Assembly (NCBI GenBank): GCA_035940775.1
Contig: DASZEN010000017.1
Span: forward strand, 259,467-323,466
Origin: DASQYE01 sp035940775
GTDB lineage: Bacteria > Acidobacteriota > Blastocatellia > Pyrinomonadales > Pyrinomonadaceae
DNA length: 64,000 nucleotides
Direction: 5' to 3'
Shown here: in pieces, positions 1-8,431 of the stretch
How the letters are laid out: every line of letters begins with the position of its first letter
Position numbering within the stretch: position 1 is the stretch's first letter
Program-made: the position numbers and the translations under genes
Notes under the pieces: generated by a model
Databases searched by the model: none
What the model was told of the DNA's origin: nothing
What the model saw: the letters and a program-made list of their open reading frames with translations, nothing else

Positions 1-1
1 G

Positions 2-997
2 ATCGGCGAGCTTGCGCCGAAGACCATGGCCTTAGAGCGTGCCGAGAAAGTCGCGCTGGCGATAGCGTGGCCGATGGAGTTGTTCTACAAAACCTTTCGA
101 TTGCCGATACGCATTTTAGATTGGGCGGGCACGCGCACCGTTCGCCTCTTCGGCCTTCACCCTTCAGTCGATCATGCTTCGATCTATACGGCGGACGAGC
201 TGCGCCAACTGGTCGACATCTCCACCAAGAGCGGCCACCTGGAAGCCGGTGACCAGAAATTAATCAATCGCGTCTTTGACTTTGCCGATGCCGAAGTCCG
301 CGAAGCGATGGTTCCGCGCACGGCGCTGGCCGCGCTGCCCGTCACGGCCACCCTTGAAGAGGCCGAAAAGGCATTTTGCGAGCTGGGTTATTCGCGCCTT
401 CCGGTCTATCGCGAGCGGCTGGATGACATCGTCGGCGTTCTCTTTCTGAAAGACCTTGTGCCGTGCCTGCGGCGCGCCCGGCCCGAGGGGTTCGAGGTCG
501 AAAAGCTGCTCCACCCGCCGATGTTCGTTCCGGCCACAGCACGGCTCGGACAAGTGTTGGCGCAGATGCAATCGGCGCGCACGCACCTGTCGTTCGTCAT
601 AGACGAGCACGGCGGCATTGAGGGCATCGTCACGCTCGAAGATTTGCTGGAAGAGATCGTCGGCGAGATCAACGACGAATACGACGAAGAGGTGCGCGCA
701 CAGATCGTCGAGGATAACGGGACGTATCTGCTGGACGGTATGCTCGCCGTGCGCGATGCGAACCGTCGTTTCAACCTGCGGCTGCCCGAAGAGGGCGGCT
801 ACACTACGCTGGCCGGGTTCCTGCTGTCGAAAGCCGGTCGCCTGCTGCGGCAGGGCGAATCGGTCGAGCACGACGGCGCGCGCTTTACGGTCGAGCGCGT
901 TGATCGTCGCCGTATCCGTCGCATCCGCTTCACGCCCCTCTCAAACGTCGCATCGAGCGCCTTCGCCCTGCTGCTCCCCTGGCTCTTCTGCGCCTAA
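2..997 (+). CDS. CNNM/CorC-HlyC family protein, 3' part (DUF21 end, CBS pair, transporter-associated domain)
   Basis: The reading frame is open from the window edge, so the 5' end lies outside; the ATG at 26 is internal. The first visible residues (GELAPK, positions 4-20) are the characteristic end of the DUF21 membrane domain. Two CBS domains follow (about 290-480 and 500-690, the second ending in GIVTLEDLLEEIVGEI), then a CorC_HlyC transporter-associated domain (about 710-930, starting near the conserved Y-L-L-D-G). Family members are integral membrane proteins linked to Mg/Co efflux or membrane-damage tolerance, with the CBS pair binding adenosine nucleotides. The last 20 residues are hydrophobic and not typical of the domain. 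The family call is firm; the transported substrate is unknown. Confidence 0.9.
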   Translation: MGELAPKTMALERAEKVALAIAWPMELFYKTFRLPIRILDWAGTRTVRLFGLHPSVDHASIYTADELRQLVDISTKSGHLEAGDQKLINRVFDFADAEVREAMVPRTALAALPVTATLEEAEKAFCELGYSRLPVYRERLDDIVGVLFLKDLVPCLRRARPEGFEVEKLLHPPMFVPATARLGQVLAQMQSARTHLSFVIDEHGGIEGIVTLEDLLEEIVGEINDEYDEEVRAQIVEDNGTYLLDGMLAVRDANRRFNLRLPEEGGYTTLAGFLLSKAGRLLRQGESVEHDGARFTVERVDRRRIRRIRFTPLSNVASSAFALLLPWLFCA

Positions 998-1051
998 GCT
1001 CGCCAGAGCATCGCTCACCGAAGCTTCTATCTGCGGGCGCTCACCCTGCGC

Positions 1052-1222
1052 TCAAAATAACCATTTCAGCAGATACCACGCTCCCGCTCCGAGACCTATG
1101 AGCAGGAGCAGGAGCACGGCCAGGATAGCAAAGACGGCGATTTTGAATCTCCTGTATCTTCCCTCGTCTTTACCCGCCAGAGAGCCCTGCGGGAAATAGG
1201 GCGGCGGCGTTTCGGTTGCCAT
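1052..1222 (-). CDS. Small single-pass membrane protein, 56 aa
   Basis: The ATG at 1222 is preceded by a good ribosome site (AGGAGA, 8 nt upstream) and the frame reads 56 codons to TGA. The product has a proline-rich soluble start (TETPPPYFPQG), a basic stretch (RYRRFK) and then one long hydrophobic helix of about 22 residues ending in WYLLKWLF. This is a typical small membrane protein with its N-terminus inside. I recognise no family. It ends facing the end of the CBS protein gene. A TATAAT on the minus strand at 1315-1320 could be its -10 box, but no good -35 lies upstream. The SD, start and hydrophobic pattern make a real gene likely. Confidence 0.6.
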   Translation of the reverse strand: MATETPPPYFPQGSLAGKDEGRYRRFKIAVFAILAVLLLLLIGLGAGAWYLLKWLF

Positions 1223-1386
1223 TTCAGGTTCTCCTGACTGATCGCTTGATGCCGGGGCTTTCCACTGTGAATGACACGGCCGCGTCTTTCACCGCCAACA
1301 ATACGAGCCCAGGAATTATACAGAGAATAAACCTTACGGCGTAGGAGCGAAGGCTGGAGGAAGGGTTTATTGTGAGGCGAGAGGGT

Positions 1387-1890
1387 TTATTGTACAGAGG
1401 TATCGGAGTCGTTCTGCTGCCGTGCGCCGTCGTCGTCGTTCTCTTCGTTATCGGCCTGCTTATCCGCGCTGCTGGCCTCATCGCGCGGCTTGAAATCCTC
1501 TGCGGGCACGTGATAGGCGAAGACAGTATCCTCTGCGGACGAAGGAAGCACGCGTGACGCCAGGTCTTCGAGGAAACGGCGGATCCTTCCGGGCCCTTCC
1601 TCCTCCTCGGTCATCGTATCCGGAGTATGAGCCGGGGCGGGGCCGGTTTCAGCCGCGAGGCGGACGAGTTGAGACGTGGCCCGGCGACAGTAGCCGCAGG
1701 CGACCAGATGCTTGATGACAGGCGCTGCTTCCCTCTCGCCGAGGCGTCCCTCGACGAAGGCGTTGAGCGCATCTTCATCCAGGTGCGCGTCCACGAGCAC
1801 ATGCGGAGCAACAAGCGCGCTCGTTTGTAAATGCTGATGGATCATACGGCGCATGGCCTCTATGTCTCTGTTGCTCTTGGGTCGCGGCAC
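1387..1890 (-). CDS. Putative zinc-finger anti-sigma factor (soluble)
   Basis: 167 residues. His61, Cys65 and Cys68 form the H-x3-C-x2-C signature of zinc-binding anti-sigma domains, preceded by the helix DALNAFVEGRLG. No membrane segment follows. The C-terminal 80 residues are acidic and low in complexity, unlike membrane-anchored RsgI/RseA types, so the protein should be cytoplasmic. It starts 42 nt after the stop of the ECF-like sigma gene on the same strand, the usual order for a sigma/anti-sigma pair. Inference: it binds that sigma factor and releases it on a redox or zinc signal. It could instead be a zinc-finger adaptor with no anti-sigma activity. Confidence 0.7.
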   Translation of the reverse strand: MPRPKSNRDIEAMRRMIHQHLQTSALVAPHVLVDAHLDEDALNAFVEGRLGEREAAPVIKHLVACGYCRRATSQLVRLAAETGPAPAHTPDTMTEEEEGPGRIRRFLEDLASRVLPSSAEDTVFAYHVPAEDFKPRDEASSADKQADNEENDDDGARQQNDSDTSVQ

Positions 1891-1932
1891 CTTCCGTCTC
1901 CTTCGGACGCCTCCTTATAGATGGACGGCTCT

Positions 1933-2976
1933 TCAGTCGGGGCTTTGCTCAAGCCCCTCGTTTGCTTCTGTCTTCAAGTGGCGGCGCACGTCTTCGGGCG
2001 CGAGGTCTTCGGTCGCCAGCCCGATACACACCTCGATCTCTGCGGGGCTGAGGCCCCCCTTCTCTTCCAACTCCGTGCGAAAGCGTTCTAAAACCTTGGC
2101 ATAAACCTTTTCCAGCCAGCGCATCACGGTCGATTCGTGAACGCGGCTGTCGGGTGTGCTGGCGCGTCTCTTCGACTGGCGCTGAAACCAGCGGCGCAGG
2201 GGCGAGGCGGGCTCTTCGACGAGGCGCGCGATCTCGCGCAGCTTCAGGCCCTCGACGTGGTAATAAAGCAGCAACAGCTTTTCGTGGTCGTCGAGCGCAG
2301 CCATAGACGTGTCGAGCGCGGCGAGCGTCGCCGTCTGGTAGCGTTCGCGCGCGATCCTATCGACCATCGTCGCTTCACCGCCGCGCGCTTCGGCACGCCA
2401 GCCGGGCCGATCCTGCGTCTCGCCGCCGCTCTCCGTCCAATCGTCAACAGAGATTTCGTCGCGGCGCGCCCGATGCAGGTCGATGACGGCGTGCCAGACG
2501 ACCGTGCGCAGCCACCCGCGCAACGTGCCGCGCCCCGTGTAGGTCGCGAACTTCGATTGGCGAACGCCGCTGACGACGCGTGTGCCGAACAGTTCGACGT
2601 AAACCGAATCTATCACTTCCTCGGCATCAAGCTCGGCGCTGGCGAGGTGTCGCGCGATGCGCTCGATGAAGGGGCGAAACGTTTGGTCGAACTCCCACCA
2701 GGCATGCTCGTTGCCCTGGGCGCAGGCGAGCGCCAGGTAAAGATCCTGGGCCTGAAGCTCGCTTAAGAATTGACGGATTTGATCTGCCGAGGGGGCCTGA
2801 CCGTTGACCGGATCAATCAGATACTTATCGACGGCTGTGCGCAGGGCGGCGCTGAAGTCTTCCTGCGAGACGCCGTAATTGGGCGCAGCCCCGCGGCAAC
2901 GCGCGTAGAGCGCATTGACATCCTCGGCGCAGTCGCCCAGGGCGACCTCCAATTTTGCGAGCGGCACAGTCGTCAC
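1933..2976 (-). CDS. ECF-like RNA polymerase sigma factor with extended ends
   Basis: 347 residues, against about 200 for most ECF sigma factors. Region 2 is recognisable around residues 85-175 (core-binding AWWEFDQTFRPFIERIARHL, then YTGRGTLRGWLRTVVWHAVIDLHR covering -10 recognition). Region 4 lies around 225-310, with GLKLREIARLVEE as the start of the DNA-binding helix-turn-helix. About 20 basic residues (RRWFQRQSKRRASTPDSR) are inserted within region 4 before the helix that reads STVMRWLEKVYAKVLERF. The first 80 residues match nothing I recognise. The chosen start is GTG at 2976; a second GTG nine bases downstream is possible. It is followed by the zinc-finger anti-sigma candidate and probably co-transcribed with it. 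Confidence 0.85.
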   Translation of the reverse strand: MTTVPLAKLEVALGDCAEDVNALYARCRGAAPNYGVSQEDFSAALRTAVDKYLIDPVNGQAPSADQIRQFLSELQAQDLYLALACAQGNEHAWWEFDQTFRPFIERIARHLASAELDAEEVIDSVYVELFGTRVVSGVRQSKFATYTGRGTLRGWLRTVVWHAVIDLHRARRDEISVDDWTESGGETQDRPGWRAEARGGEATMVDRIARERYQTATLAALDTSMAALDDHEKLLLLYYHVEGLKLREIARLVEEPASPLRRWFQRQSKRRASTPDSRVHESTVMRWLEKVYAKVLERFRTELEEKGGLSPAEIEVCIGLATEDLAPEDVRRHLKTEANEGLEQSPD

Positions 2977-3396
2977 TTTAGCGAGCGTGATTATAGATTA
3001 AACCGCGCGTTTTCGCATCACCACTTTCGATTGGCAAAGATCAAGCGCCCGGCGGCATGGGCCCCTCAAGCACACTTCCCGAAAACATCTTCGCGGACGA
3101 GTATTCGAGCCCGGCAGGGCGTGGAGCAGGCGCTGTCGCCGCCGATACGCAAAAAGCCGCTTCTATTTTCCAGATTGAGCAGGTCAGGAAGGAAAGCGCC
3201 AGTCCCCGCTCATGCCAGTGTGGACGGCGCGCGCGAAAAAGTTTTGCGCATAATCAATGATTATTTTATGTAGAGGCGCGGGCGAAAAAGGTTTTGCGAA
3301 ACGACGAGGCGGCCCGTACCGCGAGCCGTCCCCACGAAAAGGAGATCGGCCGTAAAAGGTTTCAAGGAGGCTCGCGCCGGGGCCGGATTCTATATT
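2977..3396. other. Intergenic region with palindrome and direct repeat
   Basis: No gene is supported in these 420 bases. They hold a perfect interrupted palindrome ATAATCA-A-TGATTAT at 3250-3264 in an otherwise GC-rich stretch. Flanking it are two copies of a GCGCG(G)CGAAAAAG(G)TTTTGCG motif, at about 3230-3249 and 3276-3299. On the minus strand a TATAAT (2990-2995) sits 13 nt before the sigma-factor GTG without a recognisable -35. The palindrome could be an operator for the sigma operon, but this is speculation. Confidence 0.4.
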
Positions 3397-4134
3397 CTAC
3401 TTTTCGATTCTCTTCAGGAGGCGTTCGGCGTGATTGCGCGCGATGAGCGGCAGGCGCTCGTCCATGTAAAGCTCACGCAGGAGCGGGATGAGCTGTTGCG
3501 GGTCTGAGAGCCCGTCTCTTTTGAGCATAGTGTCAAGCTGATCCATCAGCTTGGGCGAATTTAGCGGTTGATTCTCGCGCGACAGGTTGATATCGAAGAT
3601 AAAGATCGCCTGATCGGCGGCCCGCCTGTATTCCTTGACGAGCGCCTCGGCACTGAGGTCGTGCGTCCAATTAAACTCGGCCGTGCGCGTGCGCGCTCCC
3701 TTCGTCATACGCAGGAGCATCGTGCCCATGTGCGGGAACTGTTTGCTCGATTGGTAATCCGTATCGGAATCCAGAAAGCGGAGCGCTTCCCAGAGGGCCA
3801 GAATCCGTCCGCGCGCCGCAGACGAGAGGGCCAGCGGCTCGACGATTGGCTCGTCCAGTCCCTTGCGCTCGAAGGAGACAGTGCCGCGTCCCTCGGCGTC
3901 ATGCTCGACGACGATATGTCTGACGTAGAACTCAGGCTGCTTGAACTCGTAGGCGTAGCGCGGCGCGTCCGCCGCGTCTACGGCCCCAGGGGCCGGAGTC
4001 GTGACGGTCGTTTCAGTAGCCGCGCGCTCGTTTTGCTTGGTCGCCGGGCCATTCTGCGCCACGGCGCAAACAGCCGCGCCCATTATGAGGAGCGCGGCAA
4101 CGAAAAGGCGCTGGATTGTTTCTCTATTCCTCAC
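3397..4134 (-). CDS. Secreted protein of unknown function
   Basis: 245 residues with a clear N-terminal signal peptide (basic MRNRETIQR, hydrophobic core LFVAALLIMGAAVCAVA, cleavage after AVA-Q). A low-complexity linker (residues 28-55) leads to a mixed alpha/beta domain with no motif I recognise. The start ATG overlaps the smc stop by 4 nt (ATGA), so the two are translationally coupled and share a promoter. Pairing of a secreted protein with a chromosome condensin is odd and probably reflects transcription rather than joint function. Confidence 0.7.
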   Translation of the reverse strand: MRNRETIQRLFVAALLIMGAAVCAVAQNGPATKQNERAATETTVTTPAPGAVDAADAPRYAYEFKQPEFYVRHIVVEHDAEGRGTVSFERKGLDEPIVEPLALSSAARGRILALWEALRFLDSDTDYQSSKQFPHMGTMLLRMTKGARTRTAEFNWTHDLSAEALVKEYRRAADQAIFIFDINLSRENQPLNSPKLMDQLDTMLKRDGLSDPQQLIPLLRELYMDERLPLIARNHAERLLKRIEK

Positions 4135-7100
4135 TCGAATTTTACGGAGACAAGTTTGGAGATGCCCACCTCCTCCATCGTCACGCCGTAGAGCGCGCGC
4201 GCCATCTCCATAGTCCTCTTATTGTGCGTGATGACGATGAACTGCGTGCTCGTAGACATCTGCGCCACCTTGTCCGTGAAGCGACCGACGTTGGCCTCGT
4301 CGAGCGGCGCATCCACCTCGTCGAGCAGGCAGAAGGGCGACGGGCGATAATGAAATATGCCGAGGACGAGCGCGAGCGCCGCCATCGCCTTCTCGCCGCC
4401 TGAGAGCAGCAGCACATTTTGCAGGCGCTTGCCGGGCGGCTGCGCTACTATATCTATACCTGACTCCAAAACGTCGTCGGCGTCTATCAAGCTCATCTCG
4501 CCGCGCCCGCCGCCGAACAGCTCCTGGAAGAACGCGCCAAAGTTGCGATTGATCTCCTCGAAGGCGTGACGGAAACGCTCGCGCGAGCGCCGTTTGATCT
4601 CGCGCAGCGCCTCTTCGGTCGAGCCGATGCCGTCCGTGATGTCCTTGCGCTGTCCCGTCAGAAACAGCAGCCGCTCTTCGGCTTCGGAGAGTTCTTCGAG
4701 CGCCATCATATTGACCGCGCCGAAGCTATCGAGGCGCGCGCGCAACTCTTCGACCCGCGCCCGACCCGATTCCAGCTCAAGCTCTTCATCGAGCGGGCGC
4801 TCCCCGGCCAACTCTTCGAGCGACTGGTTCAGCTCCGTCATGCAGGCTTCGCGAACGTAGTTGAGACGCGCCATCGCTTCGGCACGTTGAACCTCAAGCG
4901 CCGCGCGAGCGTCGCGCTCGGCCATCACTCTGCGATTAAGCTCGGCCAGCTCAGCGGAGAGCGCATCGGCTCTTTGGCGCGCCTCCGTCAATCTGGCGGC
5001 GGCCAGCGCGACCGCTCCCTCTTCGCGCTCGCGTTCCTCTTCAACCGTCAATGTGGCGCTATCTATCTCTTCGATAGAGCGGCGCAATTCTTCGAGCCTG
5101 GAGGAGGCTTCGGCTGCTTCGCGTCGGTGACGTTCGAGCCTGGCCGAAAGCTCCTCGCGTTCGCCCTCCATGCGTCGCAGCTCGGCGGCGGTGGCACGAC
5201 GGCGTTCGGCGGCGGCGGCCGCCACTGCTCTCTGTTCGCCGAGCGCTTCGCTCTCCGTCTCGGCTTCGCGCCGCACGACGGCCAAAAGCTGCGCGGCCTC
5301 GGCGACCCTTTGCGAAGCGGCGAGACGCGCGGCCTCTGCGGCTTCGGCCTCGGCGAGCGCCGTCGAGCGGCGCTCTTCCAGTTCCAGACGCTCGGCGGCG
5401 AGACGCGCGGCATCGTCTGCGACCACGCGCAGGTGGCGCTCGGCGCGCTCGATCTCCTGCGCGTGTCCGGCGGCGTTCAACTCGCGCGCCATCGCATCGC
5501 GCTCCTCGCGCCCGATCACTTCGTTGAGCAACACGACCGCGTCTTCAAGCTCCGTCAGGCGCGCTCGCGCTTCACTCACGGCGCTCTCTCGCCTTTCGAC
5601 CTCTACGGAGAGCGAGAGCGAGAGCGTTTCCAGCTCGCGCAGCTCGCGCTTGAAGCCTAAGAGACCTGCTCCCTCTTCAAAGGCACGCTCATCTCCGGCC
5701 GTCACGAGCTGGCCCCCGGCCACCCAATCGCCAGCCGACGTGACATACATATCGCCCGTGGCGAGTGACTTGGCGATGGCGTCGTCGAGGCTCGCCGCCA
5801 CAGTCGCGTCCATCTTCTGCGGGAGCGTGCGACGCAGCACGTCGAGCAATTCGGGCGGCGCGCCGAGCAGCTCGCCGATGCGTATGTCCTTGAGGTCTTC
5901 CGAATCGACCGCAAACTCTGCGGGTGCGTCCTCGGCCTCGCTTCGCGGCGGCGTCCTCGTGTCCGTATCGATCTCTTCGCTAGCGCCGTGAAGCCCCGCG
6001 ATCAGGAAGCTGGCGCGGCCCGCATCATGTTCCCTGAGCCAGTGGGCGGCGCGCGCCGCGTCGTCCGGCGTCGGCACAATGATCGACTGCAAGGAAGAGC
6101 CGAACGCTCCCTCCACCGCCCGCTCCCACTGCGGCTCGACCTGTAGCATATCGGCGAGCGTGCCCATGAAGTGGAACTCTTCGGCGGCCGTTTCGGTCGA
6201 GAAGATGCGCTGTACGGCCTGCGAATAGTGAGCGCGCCGCGCGTCCAGTTCAAGGAGCGTATCGAGGCGATGGCGCGTGCGCGAAAATTCGTCGCGCGCA
6301 CGCTCGTACTCGGCATCCGTCTCCGAGACGGCTTCGTGACCCAGAACGACGGCGTGAACGGCCTGTTCACGTTCGGCGATAAGCCTGTCAAGGCGTTCAC
6401 GCGCGACGGCGATGGCGGCGTTTAAGGTTTCGGCTTCGGCCGCGCGCTCGGCATGGACTGCGGCCGCGCGAACGCCCTCGTGCGCCAGCCCTTCGGCCTG
6501 TAGAGCGATCCTTTCGAGCGCCGAGTCGAGCTGGCGGCCAATCTCCATCAGACGCTCGGCGACGGCCGTATGCGTCAGGAGTTCGGCGCGCGCCCGTTCG
6601 ATCTCGGCCTCAGCTTCCGATGCCTCCAGAAGCTTGCGGCTGTAACCGGCCTCGGCCGCCTGCAAGGAGAGCGTACTCTCTTCGCTGGCGGCGCGAAGCG
6701 AGGCGTCCAATTCGCGCAACCGCTCGCACTCCCGCTCGACCTCGACGAGGCGCGCCCCTACAAGCTCGATCTCGCTTTCGACCGACTCGCGACGCCTCGC
6801 GAGCGAGGCGACCTGTTCTTCCTGATAGGTACGTTCGCGCGTGCGACGGTCGCGCTGCAATGCGGCCTCAGCCGAGGCAGCCCGCGCCTCGGCCAGCTCA
6901 TCTTCAATCGCGCGCGCCTGATGGGTCGCGCCGCGCGCCGCATCCTCGCGCGCCGCAAGCTCTTCGGCCAGGGCGCGTTCCTCGCGGCCAGCCTCTTCCA
7001 AACGGACGCGCGTTTCGTCCAGCAGGGCCGAGAGCGTGCGCTCTTCCGCGACGTAGACGCGACGCAGCAACTCGCGCAGCTCTTCGCGCAGCACGCGATA

Positions 7101-8117
7101 GCGACGCGCTTTGGCCGCCTGTCGGCGAAGGCTATTAACCTGTTTGTCTATCTCGGAAATGATGTCGGAGACGCGGCTCAGATTGGAGCGGGCGGATTCG
7201 AGGCGGGCTTCGGCGGCGCGCTGGCGCACCCGAAACTTTGTGATTCCGGCAGCCTCTTCGATCAGCGTGCGGCGATCCATCGGCTTGGCGGAGAGAATCT
7301 GTCCGATGCGTCCCTGCTCGATGATGGCGTAGTGCGCGCCCGAAAGACCCGTCCCCGAAAAGAGGTCTTGAATATCACGCAGGCGGCACGCGCGGTTGTT
7401 CAGAAGGTACTCGCTCTCGCCCGAACGATAGAGACGCCTGGTGACGGAGACGGCTTCGCCCGGCGCAAACTCCAAAGCCAGGCGGCTCGGTCGCCAGTGT
7501 CGTTTGCCGTGCGGCACTTTGGGCGTCGTAACTGCCAACGGTGCGGCGGCAATCGCGCTCGCGTTATCAGCTTCAGGGAGATCCGCGTCGGCGGGCGCTG
7601 CAACAGCAGCAGGGGCGTCTTCGGTCGGCCCATTCTGCGCGGCGCTCAGTTGATCGTCCGCACTGAACGCTGTCGGCACGCTCTCGCTTTCGACCGTCTC
7701 CGGGGACGCGGCGCTCGTCGTCGCCGCAGCAGCAGCAGCTTCGATGGCGGCAGGAGGCGTCGCCAGCCCTTCGATCTCTACCGTTTGATCGTCTATCTCT
7801 TCGAGCGTCGAATCTATGTCTTCGATGTCCGGCTCATGCTCGACCGTCTCATCGCGCACCATGTGGAGGACGACTTCGGCCATGCCGCTCGGCGCTCGAT
7901 TGCGCGAGCCCTGAAAGATCACGTCCTTCATCTCAGCGCCGCGCAGGTGCTTGATACGCTGCTCGCCTAGAACCCAGGCGATGGCATCGGCGACATTGCT
8001 TTTGCCGCAGCCGTTCGGGCCCACGACGGCCGTAATGCCGTCGCCTGTGAAGACGAGTTCCGTATGATCGGCGAAGGATTTGAATCCGGTGATTTCTAGG
8101 CGTCGAAGTTTGAACAT
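4131..8117 (-). CDS. smc: Chromosome segregation protein SMC with a large head insertion
   Basis: ATPase of the condensin complex that compacts and segregates the chromosome with ScpA/ScpB. Walker A (GPNGCGKS, residues 33-40) is in the N-terminal head. Coiled-coil arms flank a hinge around residues 640-830. The C-terminal head holds the signature LLSGGEKAMAALAL and Walker B (CLLDEVDAPLD). At 1328 residues it is about 130 longer than usual. The excess is an acidic, Ala/Pro/Glu-rich stretch (about residues 88-208, DNA 7490-7856) placed in the N-terminal head before VSVTRRLYRSGESEYLLNN. All catalytic motifs are intact, so the protein should work. A sigma-70 promoter lies 80 nt upstream, and a secreted protein gene overlaps the stop codon. 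Confidence 0.97.
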   Translation of the reverse strand: MFKLRRLEITGFKSFADHTELVFTGDGITAVVGPNGCGKSNVADAIAWVLGEQRIKHLRGAEMKDVIFQGSRNRAPSGMAEVVLHMVRDETVEHEPDIEDIDSTLEEIDDQTVEIEGLATPPAAIEAAAAAATTSAASPETVESESVPTAFSADDQLSAAQNGPTEDAPAAVAAPADADLPEADNASAIAAAPLAVTTPKVPHGKRHWRPSRLALEFAPGEAVSVTRRLYRSGESEYLLNNRACRLRDIQDLFSGTGLSGAHYAIIEQGRIGQILSAKPMDRRTLIEEAAGITKFRVRQRAAEARLESARSNLSRVSDIISEIDKQVNSLRRQAAKARRYRVLREELRELLRRVYVAEERTLSALLDETRVRLEEAGREERALAEELAAREDAARGATHQARAIEDELAEARAASAEAALQRDRRTRERTYQEEQVASLARRRESVESEIELVGARLVEVERECERLRELDASLRAASEESTLSLQAAEAGYSRKLLEASEAEAEIERARAELLTHTAVAERLMEIGRQLDSALERIALQAEGLAHEGVRAAAVHAERAAEAETLNAAIAVARERLDRLIAEREQAVHAVVLGHEAVSETDAEYERARDEFSRTRHRLDTLLELDARRAHYSQAVQRIFSTETAAEEFHFMGTLADMLQVEPQWERAVEGAFGSSLQSIIVPTPDDAARAAHWLREHDAGRASFLIAGLHGASEEIDTDTRTPPRSEAEDAPAEFAVDSEDLKDIRIGELLGAPPELLDVLRRTLPQKMDATVAASLDDAIAKSLATGDMYVTSAGDWVAGGQLVTAGDERAFEEGAGLLGFKRELRELETLSLSLSVEVERRESAVSEARARLTELEDAVVLLNEVIGREERDAMARELNAAGHAQEIERAERHLRVVADDAARLAAERLELEERRSTALAEAEAAEAARLAASQRVAEAAQLLAVVRREAETESEALGEQRAVAAAAAERRRATAAELRRMEGEREELSARLERHRREAAEASSRLEELRRSIEEIDSATLTVEEEREREEGAVALAAARLTEARQRADALSAELAELNRRVMAERDARAALEVQRAEAMARLNYVREACMTELNQSLEELAGERPLDEELELESGRARVEELRARLDSFGAVNMMALEELSEAEERLLFLTGQRKDITDGIGSTEEALREIKRRSRERFRHAFEEINRNFGAFFQELFGGGRGEMSLIDADDVLESGIDIVAQPPGKRLQNVLLLSGGEKAMAALALVLGIFHYRPSPFCLLDEVDAPLDEANVGRFTDKVAQMSTSTQFIVITHNKRTMEMARALYGVTMEEVGISKLVSVKFE

Positions 8118-8199
8118 ACGTGTGCCCCGCGGTGCGCTCCATGCGGTCGGCGGGAAGCCTGAAAAGCGCAGTCCCTAGAGCGCCGTGCGGCAGAGGCAC

Positions 8200-8229
8200 A
8201 CTATATGTTGGACTTGGCCGCGATGTCAA
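8200..8229 (-). promoter_or_regulatory. Sigma-70 promoter of smc
   Basis: On the minus strand TTGACA (8224-8229) is separated by 18 nt from TATAGT (8200-8205), close to the sigma-70 consensus. Transcription would start near 8193, giving a leader of about 75 nt before the smc ATG. Confidence 0.7.
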
Positions 8230-8350
8230 CCAACGTATCAAGGAAAGGGCTTTTATCGTTGCAGGAGGCTGACTTACGCGCAGGCGCGCTTCGGGCACGG
8301 GCCGTGATCGCGTTCGTGAGGCTGGAGCCGAGCTGAAGACGGCTCAAAAT

Positions 8351-8403
8351 TGAAGGGGCGGCTCCGCTTCACGCGCCATGCGTGAAGCGGAGCGGCCCCT
8401 TCA
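8351..8403. terminator. 24-bp hairpin downstream of the Calx-beta/DUF4214 gene
   Basis: Arms 8351-8374 and 8380-8403 pair over 24 bp with one mismatch around a 5-nt loop. The hairpin lies just after the stop at 8432 of the minus-strand gene, before the smc promoter. No long T-run follows, so it may act as a stability element or a weak terminator. Confidence 0.6.
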
Positions 8404-8431
8404 TCCCTGTAACCGAATACGACCGAGACGT

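Larger units (their letters stand above)
8118..8431. other. Intergenic region upstream of smc
   Basis: These 314 bases contain the smc promoter and the strong hairpin listed separately. I see no gene in the remainder. Confidence 0.6.

Noticed and set aside
1224..1481. 85-codon minus-strand frame upstream of the small membrane protein
   Set aside because: Composition is not protein-like, it overlaps the anti-sigma gene end, and there is no ribosome site.
3170..3215. SRP (4.5S) RNA-like stretch CAGGTCAGGAAGGAAAGC
   Set aside because: It resembles the conserved SRP core but lacks the CC-GGAA-GG tetraloop stem and the flanking bases do not fold into the expected helix.
6570..7970. Long plus-strand open frame of 466 codons opposite smc
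   Set aside because: Shadow frame created by GC-rich codon bias; the minus strand encodes an unmistakable SMC protein.
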